Assembly (NCBI GenBank): GCA_958296125.1
Contig: OY282444.1
Span: forward strand, 186,001 to 250,000
Origin: an uncultured Poribacteria bacterium
GTDB lineage: Bacteria > Poribacteria > WGA-4E > PCPOR2b
Length of the DNA: 64,000 bases
Reading direction: 5' to 3'
Shown: one piece after another, positions 42,268 to 51,967 of the stretch
Layout of the letters: the number at the start of each line of letters is the position of its first letter
Numbering within the stretch: the stretch's first letter is position 1
Notes under the pieces: generated by a model
What the model saw: only the letters and a program-made list of their open reading frames with translations
The model's database searches: none
Told to the model about the DNA's origin: nothing
Program-made: the position numbers and the translations under genes

Positions 42268-44001
42268 CTATGGGCGCTCTATCACCCCATCCGCGGGTAT
42301 CGCGTTGCTCTGCAATAACCTCTTAACTTCGGCGGTAATCTCCTGCTGGACCCTCGCAACGAATTCATCGGTCGTAAATCCTTTCACACGGGTCTCCAAA
42401 CCATACTCCCCAAATCCAAATTCCACCGTCTCCTTCATATACTTCTCCGGTCCATCGAAGTAGTATGGGTGCGTCCCCCGCAGCGTCTCGTAGAGGTCAT
42501 CGCCCTCGGTCCTGTAGATGTCGGCATTTGATATGACGACCTGCGGCTTATCAGCTGCCGGGTCGGGGAATTCTGCCCGCATCGCGAAATCTCCAAGCAT
42601 CACATACTCTTTCAGCTCCGGTGCCCAGCAGGTAATCTTGTATGTCAGACCGGGCTGCACCCACGGCTTTATCAATCGCCGCACAACATCAAATTCGTAC
42701 CACTTCCTTAGCTCCGATAGGTGAGGGACCGCGCCTTCATGCACATACTTGGAGAGGTCGCCCCCCGCCCGGATGTCGTTGAAGACCATGAACCAGTTCA
42801 CGTAGTCTCGCGCACCTCGCGACATCTTCATCATGCCGGGGCCCCTAAGTGGGTTACGTGCGTCAACGATGACCAGATGCGGCATCTTCTCGCTTAACTC
42901 TCTGACAAAATCTTGGGGAAAGCCTGCCCGCACCTTATGATCCGCTTCGTAGGGGACTCTGAGCCTGAACGACATGTGGGAACGAATGCGGTCGTATCGG
43001 AGCGTGAAATCGTCCTTCAGATAGTCCTGAAGCGGCTCAACAACCCACTGCCTGCCATAGCGATCGTTCCCAACCACCACGATTGGCCTTGATGTCCTCG
43101 CCTTAAAGTGTCTGAGGAATTGCAGGAAACACGCAGCGTGGTATCCGTAACGTTTCGCTTGGGCGAGATGCTGATCGCTCAGTTCAACTATCTCTTGGCA
43201 AGGTGGCGGCAGCACCGATAGCACCTTGAAGGTAGCGTATTGCTCATCGTCACCCCTTCGCCCCCCATGGAGGTTCGCGTTCAAGTGAGCGAACCGGTGA
43301 AATTCCAGATCCCTCTGGAGTTCGTTATCGAGCAGGAACCGTCCCCTCAACGTTTCCGCCCGGAGCCGGTCAAACTCTGCCAAAGCTGCCTCAAAGTCTG
43401 AGTGTGCTGCCAAGTAACGAGTTACCACCGGGGTGAACATCACGCCCTCGTAATTCCGACCTTCAAACTGCGTCATCCACTGTCCGAGTCTATCTAAACG
43501 GCGTATGATCTCGTCGGTCGAGTTGTGATAGCGGAAGGGGGTCAGGAACGCCTGAATCTGATCTATGTCGACCCGGAGTCCAAGCTGATACACTCGAATA
43601 ACGAGTCGCGCAACCCCCGCAATATCGCTTGACTTGAAGACGAAGGCAAGCAGGTCGTAAACATTGTCCTTACTGACCGCTGGGCCCCGTTCTATCTCTG
43701 CGAGTGCGGATAGTATCAAATCTCTGGCAGCCACCAACTGATTCGGAATTGTTCTCGCCCGTATCTCAGTGAGTCGGCCTGCCACGAGCTCATCAAACCA
43801 GTGACTAAACACCGCATCGGTGCTATCATCGAGCTCGCCTGCTGACCGAATGCGCTCTATTTCCGATGCTAGCGCAGCCGCACACCGCGGAATGCGGTGC
43901 TCTCCCTCTTTCACCATCTGATCGAGTCGCCGCCGGACCCGCGCCGGAATTTGCACCCGCTGGCGCAGATATTCAATTTCTGCTTCAATGGGGACCATCA
44001 T
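42268..44001 (-). CDS. Large protein of unknown function
   Basis: 577 residues, not recognised. Residues 1-240 are mostly helical and basic (LRQRVQIPARVRRRLDQMV). Around 310 comes PIVVVGNDRYGRQWVVEPLQDYLK and near 385 HLVIVDARNPLRGPGMMKMS, two strand-loop segments of a possible Rossmann-like or phosphosugar-binding domain; they lack the Asp-Asp-x-x-Thr-Gly of phosphoribosyltransferases. The C-terminal part has YKITCWAPELKEYVMLGDF and ends in a helix. No membrane segment or signal peptide. Stands alone between the pdh operon and the amidohydrolase gene. The ATG follows no strong ribosome site. Confidence 0.6.
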   Translation of the reverse strand: MMVPIEAEIEYLRQRVQIPARVRRRLDQMVKEGEHRIPRCAAALASEIERIRSAGELDDSTDAVFSHWFDELVAGRLTEIRARTIPNQLVAARDLILSALAEIERGPAVSKDNVYDLLAFVFKSSDIAGVARLVIRVYQLGLRVDIDQIQAFLTPFRYHNSTDEIIRRLDRLGQWMTQFEGRNYEGVMFTPVVTRYLAAHSDFEAALAEFDRLRAETLRGRFLLDNELQRDLEFHRFAHLNANLHGGRRGDDEQYATFKVLSVLPPPCQEIVELSDQHLAQAKRYGYHAACFLQFLRHFKARTSRPIVVVGNDRYGRQWVVEPLQDYLKDDFTLRYDRIRSHMSFRLRVPYEADHKVRAGFPQDFVRELSEKMPHLVIVDARNPLRGPGMMKMSRGARDYVNWFMVFNDIRAGGDLSKYVHEGAVPHLSELRKWYEFDVVRRLIKPWVQPGLTYKITCWAPELKEYVMLGDFAMRAEFPDPAADKPQVVISNADIYRTEGDDLYETLRGTHPYYFDGPEKYMKETVEFGFGEYGLETRVKGFTTDEFVARVQQEITAEVKRLLQSNAIPADGVIERP

Positions 44002-44424
44002 TCGTCTCTGCCCTCGTTTGCCAGTAGATTACGTGGCATATATTCCACACCATTTCTGATAGAATCGTTACCTGTCTCAGCACCTCTCTGTCGCAAGATA
44101 TAGGATAGCAAAATCCGATAAAATCGTCAACACTTTTCCGCCAGTTTTCCATGTCCCCAAGGTGATGACACATAGACACCCCCAAAACGCTATCACAATG
44201 CCAATACTGACATTGGGTTGTCGGGAAAATTTTAGAAACCGCTGCAAATAGGGCAACAATACCGCAGATTAATCGCTGGTTACCCTACTTAGGATTTACC
44301 ATTTCAGCCGTGGATTCCGCCCGGTTTCATGTTGACAAACAGGCTGTAAACTGGTATCCTAAAAATGTTTGAACATCTGTAGAATGATTTGGTAACTTAC
44401 ACCAAAAAGGGCGAAGACATAAGA
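44002..44424. other. Intergenic region between divergent genes
   Basis: 423 bases with no supportable gene. It holds a good plus-strand promoter (44332-44360). No clear minus-strand promoter for the gene ending at 44001, and no repeat or hairpin of note. Short antisense frames are present but have no family likeness. Confidence 0.6.
44332..44360 (+). promoter_or_regulatory. Sigma70-type promoter of the amidohydrolase gene
   Basis: TTGACA (44332-44337), 17-base spacer, TATCCT (44355-44360), followed by a leader of about 58 bases before ATG 44425. Perfect -35, four of six at -10. Confidence 0.65.
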
Positions 44425-45504
44425 ATGGAGAATGGAAAACCGAATTTCGTGACCGCGGGCTTGCCCGTAATTGACTGCGATCTCCACAACCGAACCCCCT
44501 CACTCGAAATGCTCTACCCGTATCTGCCGGGCTACTGGTGCGATCATTGCGAAGAATCGGGCTTTTTCGGACCTGATGCGAACGACTATCCAGACGGCGC
44601 ACCGACTTCAACACGGCCTGAGATTCCAGAACCGTCAGAAGATCGACCCAAATCAGATTTGGCCCTGCTACGCGACCACGCGCTTGATGCCTGGGATGTC
44701 GAATACGGCATACTGACCTGTGCCTATCGCGTCCAGAGCGTGCACAATGAAGATCTGGCGGCGGCACTTGCCTCAGCGGTCAATGATTGGCAGATTGAGC
44801 ATTGGCTTGACCCTGAGCCGCGCCTGCGGGGATCGTTGATTATACCGAGCCAAAACCCCAAACTCGCAGCAAGAGAGATTGAGCGTTTGGCAGACCATCC
44901 GGGCTTTGTGCAGGTGATGCTGCCGGTGCGTTCGCAGGCACCTTATGGAAATCGACGTTATCACCCGATCTACGCCGCTGCGGTGCGCCACGATCTGGTA
45001 GTCGGCATTCATTACGGTGGGGCACCAGGACTTCCGCCGACATCAGTTGGCTGGCCCTCAACATATTTGGAGGAATACGTCGGTATGTCTCAGGTGTTTC
45101 AGGCGCAGGTGCTGAGTCTGGTGTCGGAAGGCGTTTTTGACCAGTTTCCGTCCCTGAGAGTGGCACTCATCGAAGCGGGGTTTACGTGGATGCCGTCGCT
45201 CATGTGGCGGTTTGACAAGGAGTGGCGCGGCCTGCGACGGTTTACACCGTGGGTCAAACGGTTGCCATCAGCGTATATCCGCGAACACATGCGTATGACA
45301 CTCCAGCCAATTGATGGACCGCCAACTGTGGAGCAACTACTTCAGATTATCGGTCAACTCGAATCGGACGACTTTCTGATGTTTTCAACGGACTATCCCC
45401 ACTGGCACTTCGATTCCCCCGAAGAAGCCTTCCCCACAAAGTTATCCACGTCGCTTGCACGTAAGATTTTGTCCGAAAATGCGAGGGAATTTTATCGGCT
45501 TTAA
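44425..45504 (+). CDS. Amidohydrolase family 2 (ACMSD-like) metal-dependent hydrolase
   Basis: About 359 residues from ATG 44425; the longer frame starts at a TTG with no ribosome site. Metal site PVIDCDLHNRTP at 14-25; a later His in VGIHYGG near 190, VALIEAGFTWMP near 240, and the catalytic Asp in FSTDYPHWHFDSP near 325. The DCDLHN version of the first motif is usual in one subfamily. Could decarboxylate or hydrolyse an aromatic or lactone acid. Followed by an outer-membrane gene at 45544. Confidence 0.85.
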   Translation: MENGKPNFVTAGLPVIDCDLHNRTPSLEMLYPYLPGYWCDHCEESGFFGPDANDYPDGAPTSTRPEIPEPSEDRPKSDLALLRDHALDAWDVEYGILTCAYRVQSVHNEDLAAALASAVNDWQIEHWLDPEPRLRGSLIIPSQNPKLAAREIERLADHPGFVQVMLPVRSQAPYGNRRYHPIYAAAVRHDLVVGIHYGGAPGLPPTSVGWPSTYLEEYVGMSQVFQAQVLSLVSEGVFDQFPSLRVALIEAGFTWMPSLMWRFDKEWRGLRRFTPWVKRLPSAYIREHMRMTLQPIDGPPTVEQLLQIIGQLESDDFLMFSTDYPHWHFDSPEEAFPTKLSTSLARKILSENAREFYRL

Positions 45505-45543
45505 GCGTGTGTTCGTATAATCTAAGGAAAAGGAGCGTGATTC

Positions 45544-47793
45544 ATGCCTAAATGGATCTTCGTTAATGTTGTTGTCCTTCTCAGTCTTTTTGCCGGGGCC
45601 TTATGTGCACACGAGCCGGGCTCGGCAAAGTACGTTGTAGAAGCCTACCGGCTTGAGCCCGGCGTTCCTGCCCCAAAGATCGACGGAAAACTAGACGACC
45701 CCGCGTGGCAAAAAGCAAAACCTGTAAGCGGCTTCATTCAGCTCGTGCCAGATCGAGCCAAACCCGCCACCGATGACACCGCGTTTTATATCGCTTATGA
45801 CTCGCATCACCTCTACGTCGCCTTTCGGTGCTATGATGAATCACCTGATAAAGTTGTCAACCGCATTGTGCGACGGGATGGGGGTATCTACGACTCAGAT
45901 GTGATATCCTTTTTCATGGACCCGCATCATGACCATCGCACCGGCTATAAGTTTGCGACTACCCCCGGCGGTGTCCAGAGCGATGCGTATCGCTTCAACG
46001 ACATCCGGTCCGACTCCAGTTGGAGAGGCATCTGGTGGCTAGAAACCGGCATTGATGAGCAGGGCTGGGTCGCTGAATTCAAGATCCCGTTCGCAAATTT
46101 CCGCTTCCCCGATAAGTCGGAACAGGTGTGGGGATTCGACGTTGAACGGGTGCATCGGCGAAAAAATGAGGTCACTGTTTGGAAACAGATGACCCAAGCC
46201 GGGGGGACCACGCGGATGTCCGATCTTGGGCTTATGATCGGGCTTCGGGACATTGGCGGTGCCAAACCGTTTGAAATCTCGCCCTATCTTTTGAGTGGAG
46301 TCTCCGACACGGAATCGCTCGATGGACAACTGGGGACGGGGCTCGATGTTCAGTATAATCTGACAAGCACCCTCAAGACAAATGTCACCGTCAACCCGGA
46401 TTTCGCGCAAGTAGAAGCGGATCAGCTAGAGATTAACTTGACTCGCTTTCCGACCCGTTTCCCGGAGCGGCGGCCTTTCTTCGTCGAAGGAAACAGCTTT
46501 TTTGAGACACCCCTGGAACTCTTTTATAGTCGACGGATCGGCAGTCGAGGAGATATCCTCTGGGGTAGCAAAATGACCGGCAAGATTGGCAGTTATTCCC
46601 TCGGTATGCTCGGAAGCCAAACAGGTAGTTTCGGATCCCTGGAAATTGGTCAAGCGTCTGAATCCAAGGAGGAGGCGTTATATTCGACGGTCCGGCTGAA
46701 GAGAGATATCCTAGAACGCTCCAGTGTTGGACTGCTCTTTGCTAACAAAGAGCACCTCGGCGAGGAAGAGGGCTACGGTCGAGTGGGTGGATTCGACACA
46801 GACCTGTTCTTTTTTAAAACCTATCGGCTATCGGGCCAATATGCGATGAGTTTTAACCCCGGCGAAAATACAGAGAACGAAAACCGGCGGAATAAAGCCT
46901 ACCTCGTCGAGCTCGCTCAGAGCAATTACCTCTGGAACGCCAGAGTGCGGCTAGAACGAATCGATCCGCTATTTGAAGCAAATGAGACAGGATTTCTTCG
47001 CAAAGAGAGATACCGAGGTTGGCAGCAGATGAATTTCACGACAACCTATATCCCTCGGTTCGGATCGCATCGCGCAGCCTTCAGCGTTCGGGGCAGCGTC
47101 TCCCAAGATCTGTTCACCGATACATATTTTGACCATTGGGAACGGGATAATCCAGGACTGACCCTTTCACCGGAATTTGATGAGGATTCAATCAGTTGGA
47201 ACTTTAACACTTCGGCGGATTGGAGGCCCACCGAGTCGTTCTGGCAGGGAATTGGCATATCTTATGGACGCAGTCGGGCGGTCGAACTGACGGAGGTATT
47301 TACGACCGATGGATATGAACTGTCCTTCCTTACAAACACTTCGCGACCCGTTTCGGTGGGCTTGGATGGGGGAATAGGAAATTACTTCAATTTCTCGCGG
47401 CAGGCGGTGGGGAAGCAACGGCAGCTTTCCCTCTCAACCACTATCCGTCCTCAGAGCAATTTCACCATTGATCTTGAAAGCAGTTATGCCCTGAGTTTGA
47501 CCCAGGGGGATGTCATCGATGGACGCTTTTTCGCGAGCTCTCTGCGTGTCACCTATCTGTTTACACGGGATTTATTTCTTAGAGTGTTTACGCAAGCCGG
47601 GCGTGAGCGCACCGCTTTCCATCAGATTCAGACCCGTGAGAACTATCTGGTCAGCACCCTCTTCGGTTGGGAATATAGCCCCAAAAGCCATATTTTCCTT
47701 GCGTATAATGAAGATTGGCACACCGATAAAGGGGAGTTACAACTAGGCGATAGGGTCGTTGTGTTCAAGGTCTCTTATCTCTGGAACCTCTAA
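45544..47793 (+). CDS. Outer-membrane DUF5916 protein with CBM9-like domain
   Basis: 749 residues. Signal peptide at 1-22 (VVVLLSLFAGALCAH). CBM9-like domain at about 30-230: KIDGKLDDPAWQKAKPV, YIAYDSHHLYVAFRCYDE, VISFFMDPHHDHRTGY. From 240 a membrane beta-barrel with alternating strands; FPTRFPERRPFFVEGNSFF is the family hallmark. Ends in an aromatic YLWNL, a typical barrel C-terminus recognised by BamA. Likely binds or admits a carbohydrate-like ligand at the surface. AAGGAGCG precedes the ATG. Confidence 0.88.
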   Translation: MPKWIFVNVVVLLSLFAGALCAHEPGSAKYVVEAYRLEPGVPAPKIDGKLDDPAWQKAKPVSGFIQLVPDRAKPATDDTAFYIAYDSHHLYVAFRCYDESPDKVVNRIVRRDGGIYDSDVISFFMDPHHDHRTGYKFATTPGGVQSDAYRFNDIRSDSSWRGIWWLETGIDEQGWVAEFKIPFANFRFPDKSEQVWGFDVERVHRRKNEVTVWKQMTQAGGTTRMSDLGLMIGLRDIGGAKPFEISPYLLSGVSDTESLDGQLGTGLDVQYNLTSTLKTNVTVNPDFAQVEADQLEINLTRFPTRFPERRPFFVEGNSFFETPLELFYSRRIGSRGDILWGSKMTGKIGSYSLGMLGSQTGSFGSLEIGQASESKEEALYSTVRLKRDILERSSVGLLFANKEHLGEEEGYGRVGGFDTDLFFFKTYRLSGQYAMSFNPGENTENENRRNKAYLVELAQSNYLWNARVRLERIDPLFEANETGFLRKERYRGWQQMNFTTTYIPRFGSHRAAFSVRGSVSQDLFTDTYFDHWERDNPGLTLSPEFDEDSISWNFNTSADWRPTESFWQGIGISYGRSRAVELTEVFTTDGYELSFLTNTSRPVSVGLDGGIGNYFNFSRQAVGKQRQLSLSTTIRPQSNFTIDLESSYALSLTQGDVIDGRFFASSLRVTYLFTRDLFLRVFTQAGRERTAFHQIQTRENYLVSTLFGWEYSPKSHIFLAYNEDWHTDKGELQLGDRVVVFKVSYLWNL

Positions 47794-47811
47794 TAGTAGG
47801 AGAGCTAAAAC

Positions 47812-48801
47812 ATGCCTCCATCATCTGAAATACAATTTTCATCGGCAGAGCTCCTCGACCGTAATTTTGTAAACTACAAACCGCGCTTAGCATTCGACGG
47901 GGATACCGTTGATGCGTGGCGGGATTGGCGAACCCAACTGCTCCCTGAGCTGCGCGAACAACTTGGACCTTTCCCGGACGAAGCATTTCCCCTGAATCCG
48001 CGAATTGTCTCCACCGAAGCCTACGATAGGTGTACGATTTACAAAGTAATCTATTACTCACGAGCGGAAGTTGCGATTCCCGCGTATCTGTCAATCCCGA
48101 AAGGCGTAACGACAAAAACACCAGCTGTCCTCTGCATCCACGGACATGTGCCGGGCGGCAAAGCGAGCGTTATCTCCGGTAATGGACAGTTCGGAGCCCC
48201 CTACGGTCGTGATCTCGCGGAGCAGGGGGTCATCACGTTGTGTCCCGATAACGCTGGGATGGGAGAACGCGCTCACCCGTCGGGCGGTTGTGATTTCCTC
48301 TGGCGACGCCTGAATTATCTCGGATACGATCTGACGGGGTATCGAGTCTATGACCTGATGCGGGGCGTGGACTATCTCCAAAGCCTGCCGGAGGTGGATG
48401 AAAGGCAAATCGGCATTGCAGGGTTATCCGGCGGTTGCTGGCTTGGCATCGTTCACGCCGCATTAGACGAGCGTGTTCGTGCAGCGGTGTTGAGCGGCTA
48501 TTTTACAACCTTCGCACAAACGTCATGGTTTGGGCACTGTATTTGCCATCATCCGAAAGGCATCGGTGAACTCTGTGAGCTGCCTGACATCGCAGGGCTT
48601 ATTGCGCCGCGTCCAATCTTCGTGGAGTGGGGAACAGGGGACGTGAGCCGCCCAGTCCACCCTGCCTTTGAGATGGCACAGCGGATCTATCGCGCTGCGA
48701 ATGCCGGTGACCAGATTACCCTACAAGAATTTGATGCCGGACACCTCTTTTCAGGGGAACAATCATTGCCGTGGTTGATCCAAACGCTATCCCGGAAGTA
48801 G
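47812..48801 (+). CDS. Alpha/beta hydrolase (dienelactone/acetyl-xylan-esterase-like)
   Basis: 329 residues. Nucleophile Ser in IAGLSGGCWLG near 207, LCIHGHVPGGK as oxyanion region near 105, Asp probably in FVEWGTGDVSRPVHP, and His in FDAGHLFSGEQ near 306. No signal peptide. Family members cleave esters of plant or sugar acids. Starts 18 bases after the outer-membrane gene with TAGGAGAG before its ATG, so likely one transcript. Confidence 0.85.
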   Translation: MPPSSEIQFSSAELLDRNFVNYKPRLAFDGDTVDAWRDWRTQLLPELREQLGPFPDEAFPLNPRIVSTEAYDRCTIYKVIYYSRAEVAIPAYLSIPKGVTTKTPAVLCIHGHVPGGKASVISGNGQFGAPYGRDLAEQGVITLCPDNAGMGERAHPSGGCDFLWRRLNYLGYDLTGYRVYDLMRGVDYLQSLPEVDERQIGIAGLSGGCWLGIVHAALDERVRAAVLSGYFTTFAQTSWFGHCICHHPKGIGELCELPDIAGLIAPRPIFVEWGTGDVSRPVHPAFEMAQRIYRAANAGDQITLQEFDAGHLFSGEQSLPWLIQTLSRK

Positions 48802-48901
48802 AACACGCCTCTATGTTAATTATAAACCAATACAGTTCCAGCGGGGTAATAGGCGGCAACTTGCGCTAACTTATAATTTCGCGCATTCGGAGGAGATACC
48901 A

Positions 48902-50092
48902 ATGAACCCTTTACGAATCGCCGTAATCGGTGCCGGGGCTTACGAAACCTCCCGCTCACGCGCCTATCAGGCGGTCATTAAAAAACTGACACACCTCTAC
49001 ACATTTTGCGCTATCTGCGACAGAAACGCGGAGGCATGTCATACCGCAGCCGAGACCTACGATATCCCGGCGCAATACACAGATGTTGAGGAGATGCTTC
49101 AGTCCGAAAAGCTGGACGTGGTCTTCTGTTTGACGCCAACCGATTCGCTCAATGTCATGGCGATGATGGTTGCCAAGCACCGGATCAACGTCATCACCGA
49201 AATTCCTATCGCCCTCTCGTTGCCAATAGCAGATGCCATCACAGAGACGTGCCGACAGAGCGGTGTCAAACACGAAATCGCCGAAAATGTCTGGCACTGG
49301 CCCCATGAGCAGTTGAAACAGAAGATTGTCCGGGCGGGATTGCTTGGAAAGATTCGACATGCGCGACTCTGGTACGCATCGGGCAGCTATCACGGCATCA
49401 ACGCGATTCGCATGATCCTCGGATGCGAGCCGATACGTGCCTTGGGATATGCAGCCGAGGTGCCAACGCAGCCCTACACCGGCTACGGTAAGGAAGCGAT
49501 GAGGACACGGTGGTGGGAATCCGGCATCATTGAGTTCCCGGGAGGAATCACCTGCCTTTACGAGATGCCACCGCCGGGGGCGCGGGGCAGCCACTGGGAG
49601 ATTGAAGGGACAGAAGGGCATCTCTCCGGGGACCAGTTGACCCTTTACAACGACGGTGGAGATTATCAGATTGAGGATGTCTATACAGAGATTGACAGCG
49701 AACAGGTGTTAGACCATGTTCGGATAGAGACCTCTCCGCCGATTGTGTGGTCGAACCCGTTTACGAAGTACAAAATCTCTGCATCGGACGATGTTGCCAA
49801 AGCGAGCATCCTCCACAGTATGTACCGCGCCGTGACGGAGGATATTGAGCCTGTGTATGGACCTATCAACGCCCGACGAGATCTGGAACTGTGGATCGCA
49901 ATTCGGGAGAGTGCCCGACGCGGGAGCGCGTGGATAAACTTGCCAATTCAGGAAATGACGGGGCTCGAACGCCAGATTCATGAAACGTATGAGCGCAAAT
50001 ATGGAGGGCATCCGATTTCGGGAGTCGAGGCACTCAAGGATGCACCCTTCAGTCGATCGAGTGTGATTTGGGCGGTTGCAGGCTGGCTGTAA
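48902..50092 (+). CDS. Gfo/Idh/MocA-family dehydrogenase 1
   Basis: 396 residues. N-terminal NAD-binding AVIGAGAYETSRSRAY; the EKP motif reads TEIPIALS, so the Lys is absent, which points to a different chemistry or a non-catalytic role. Conserved WHWPHEQLKQKIV and the C-terminal sheet domain are present. Probably oxidises or transforms a sugar derivative. GGAGGAGA precedes the ATG. Heads a run of four redox genes. Confidence 0.8.
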   Translation: MNPLRIAVIGAGAYETSRSRAYQAVIKKLTHLYTFCAICDRNAEACHTAAETYDIPAQYTDVEEMLQSEKLDVVFCLTPTDSLNVMAMMVAKHRINVITEIPIALSLPIADAITETCRQSGVKHEIAENVWHWPHEQLKQKIVRAGLLGKIRHARLWYASGSYHGINAIRMILGCEPIRALGYAAEVPTQPYTGYGKEAMRTRWWESGIIEFPGGITCLYEMPPPGARGSHWEIEGTEGHLSGDQLTLYNDGGDYQIEDVYTEIDSEQVLDHVRIETSPPIVWSNPFTKYKISASDDVAKASILHSMYRAVTEDIEPVYGPINARRDLELWIAIRESARRGSAWINLPIQEMTGLERQIHETYERKYGGHPISGVEALKDAPFSRSSVIWAVAGWL

Positions 50093-50152
50093 AAAATCAA
50101 CACATCTCCGAATAAGAGGAGCTTCCCTTGGCGCGAGGCGTAAGGAGGAGAC

Positions 50153-51184
50153 ATGCTGAAAATTGGAATTGTCGGTGCCGGAAAGATGGGACACCGCCAT
50201 CAAAGCACTATCGCTGCCTACGGCGCACAAGTTGTTGCAGTTCACGACCTTCATCTGTCGGCGGCGCAGGAGCTTGCGACGATAGCAGGTGCGAAAATCG
50301 CTACGACTGACCTTGAACGGTTCTTCGAGCCTAAAATGGATGGGATGGTCATCACCGCTCCACCTCCTGTACGACTAGAGCCGGTCCGGGGGGCTTGTGA
50401 ACGCGGTATTCATCTGATGATTGAAAAGCCGCCTGCCTTAAGCATGGCTGAGGGACGTGCCTGCTTCGCACATATCAAGAATGCTGCGGTGATTGCTGCG
50501 GTCGGCTTTCAACTGCGATATACCCCAATCTATGAACGACTCAAAGCATTGCTGGAAGGTGAAACGGTGCATCTCGCTCACACAGCTTGTACAGTCGATT
50601 ATTACCTCAACTTTCGGATGTCACCGTGGTTCTTGCAACGTCAAATCAGCGGCGGTCCCATCGCCGAGCAAGCGATTCATATCCTCGATTGTGTCCGCTT
50701 CATTATGGGAAACGCCGAGCCGATTCAAGCACACGCACTCGGTGCCAAGAATATGGCACTAGATCGAACCGAGTTTGACGCTGAAAACGCCATCCAGATG
50801 ATGTATGAACTCGATAACGGTGTCTTCGGTACGCACCTGAACCACTGCGGCACGGAAAGAGGCGGTTTCGCGTTGGAAGCCATCGGGCCTCACTTACACC
50901 TTCAGGCAGGTGCCCAAGGAGGTGCCAGCAGCGATCGAATCGTCGGCTATCTGCATGGAAACGATTTCAATGAGCCAGTGCCTCCTGAAAATAGCCTCGG
51001 TCTCGATAAGATTTCGGCATGGCTTCGCGCCATCGAAACGGGGGACCGCTCGCTAATCCGGTCAGACTTCGAGGATGCGATGCACACCCTGGCGTTAGTA
51101 GAAGCGGCTATCGAAAGTCAGGGCACCGGCAGCTTTGTAAAGGTTGCTTCAAACCCTAATCCTGTCGGGGAGGAGAAATATTAA
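50153..51184 (+). CDS. Gfo/Idh/MocA-family dehydrogenase 2
   Basis: 343 residues. GIVGAGKMGHRHQSTI binds NAD(P); MIEKPPALSM holds the usual Glu-Lys-Pro; QAIHILDCVRFIMG supplies the catalytic His region. An inositol- or sugar-dehydrogenase-like enzyme with full active-site motifs. AAGGAGGAGAC precedes the ATG. It is followed after 3 bases by an SDR gene, so co-translation is likely. Confidence 0.85.
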   Translation: MLKIGIVGAGKMGHRHQSTIAAYGAQVVAVHDLHLSAAQELATIAGAKIATTDLERFFEPKMDGMVITAPPPVRLEPVRGACERGIHLMIEKPPALSMAEGRACFAHIKNAAVIAAVGFQLRYTPIYERLKALLEGETVHLAHTACTVDYYLNFRMSPWFLQRQISGGPIAEQAIHILDCVRFIMGNAEPIQAHALGAKNMALDRTEFDAENAIQMMYELDNGVFGTHLNHCGTERGGFALEAIGPHLHLQAGAQGGASSDRIVGYLHGNDFNEPVPPENSLGLDKISAWLRAIETGDRSLIRSDFEDAMHTLALVEAAIESQGTGSFVKVASNPNPVGEEKY

Positions 51185-51187
51185 CGC

Positions 51188-51952
51188 ATGAAAATCAGGA
51201 AAATCCTCATCACCGGTGCAGCGGGGTATCTCGCCGGTTTTATCATCCAACGCCTTCGATCCAAATATGAACTCACGCTCACCGATCGGATTGAGCCCAA
51301 GCTGGATCTCAAGGATCTGCCCTTTATGCAGGCTGACATAACGAACTACGCAGAAATTGAGAAAGTTTGTGAAGGGCATGATGCCATTGTCCATCTCGTA
51401 GCATTGGTGCGTGAACGTTTCGACAAGCCGGCATGGCTGTTCGCCGATGTGATGGTCAAGGGAACGTGGAACGTCGCCGAAGCCTGCGCGGCGGGTGGGG
51501 TGCAAAGGCTCGTCAACATTTCGAGTATCTCCGCCTGCAGCCCGCTTCCGGGGGATGAGTTGCCCTATCGTGTCGGTGCGCCGTTTGGGTTCAATTCGGG
51601 TGGACTGTCCTACGCTCTTGCGAAATACTTGGGCGAACAGGTTGGGGAGGCTTACTATCAAGCGCACGGGTTGAGCGTCATTCACCTGCGTCCCGGTGTT
51701 ATCGCCGGCGATGGACGCAACCCCGGGCCCCAAGCCCCCGAAAACCCAACCGAGCCGTGGTTTGTGTATGTTGACCCACGCGATGTTGCACAAGCGGTTG
51801 AGTTGGCAATTGAAACGCAAGACGTGATGTACGGTTCGTACAACGTGGTCGCGGGCCGCGAGGATTCTCGATTCGATTGGAAGCAAACTGCTCAAGAACT
51901 CGGCTATCGGCCAGAACACAACTGGGACGAAATCCCAGAGAACAGCGGTTAA
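51188..51952 (+). CDS. NAD-dependent epimerase/dehydratase (uronate dehydrogenase-like)
   Basis: 254 residues, extended SDR of short form. ILITGAAGYLAGFI is the NAD loop; LVNISSISAC gives the catalytic Ser, and SYALAKYLGE the Tyr-x-x-x-Lys; LRPGVIAGDG follows. The size matches uronate dehydrogenases. Likely oxidises a sugar or sugar acid together with the flanking genes. Confidence 0.8.
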   Translation: MKIRKILITGAAGYLAGFIIQRLRSKYELTLTDRIEPKLDLKDLPFMQADITNYAEIEKVCEGHDAIVHLVALVRERFDKPAWLFADVMVKGTWNVAEACAAGGVQRLVNISSISACSPLPGDELPYRVGAPFGFNSGGLSYALAKYLGEQVGEAYYQAHGLSVIHLRPGVIAGDGRNPGPQAPENPTEPWFVYVDPRDVAQAVELAIETQDVMYGSYNVVAGREDSRFDWKQTAQELGYRPEHNWDEIPENSG

Positions 51953-51967
51953 AGAGGGGGGCAAAAC

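Noticed and set aside
42268-44001. Phosphoribosyltransferase domain in the 577-residue protein
   Set aside because: VIVDARNPLRGP lacks the Asp-Asp/Glu and Thr-Gly of the PRPP loop, so the likeness is only to a strand-loop shape.
44425-45504. Loss of the second His in the amidohydrolase metal motif as an anomaly
   Set aside because: The IDCDLHN form is usual for a known subfamily of amidohydrolase 2 proteins, so it is not a damaged site.
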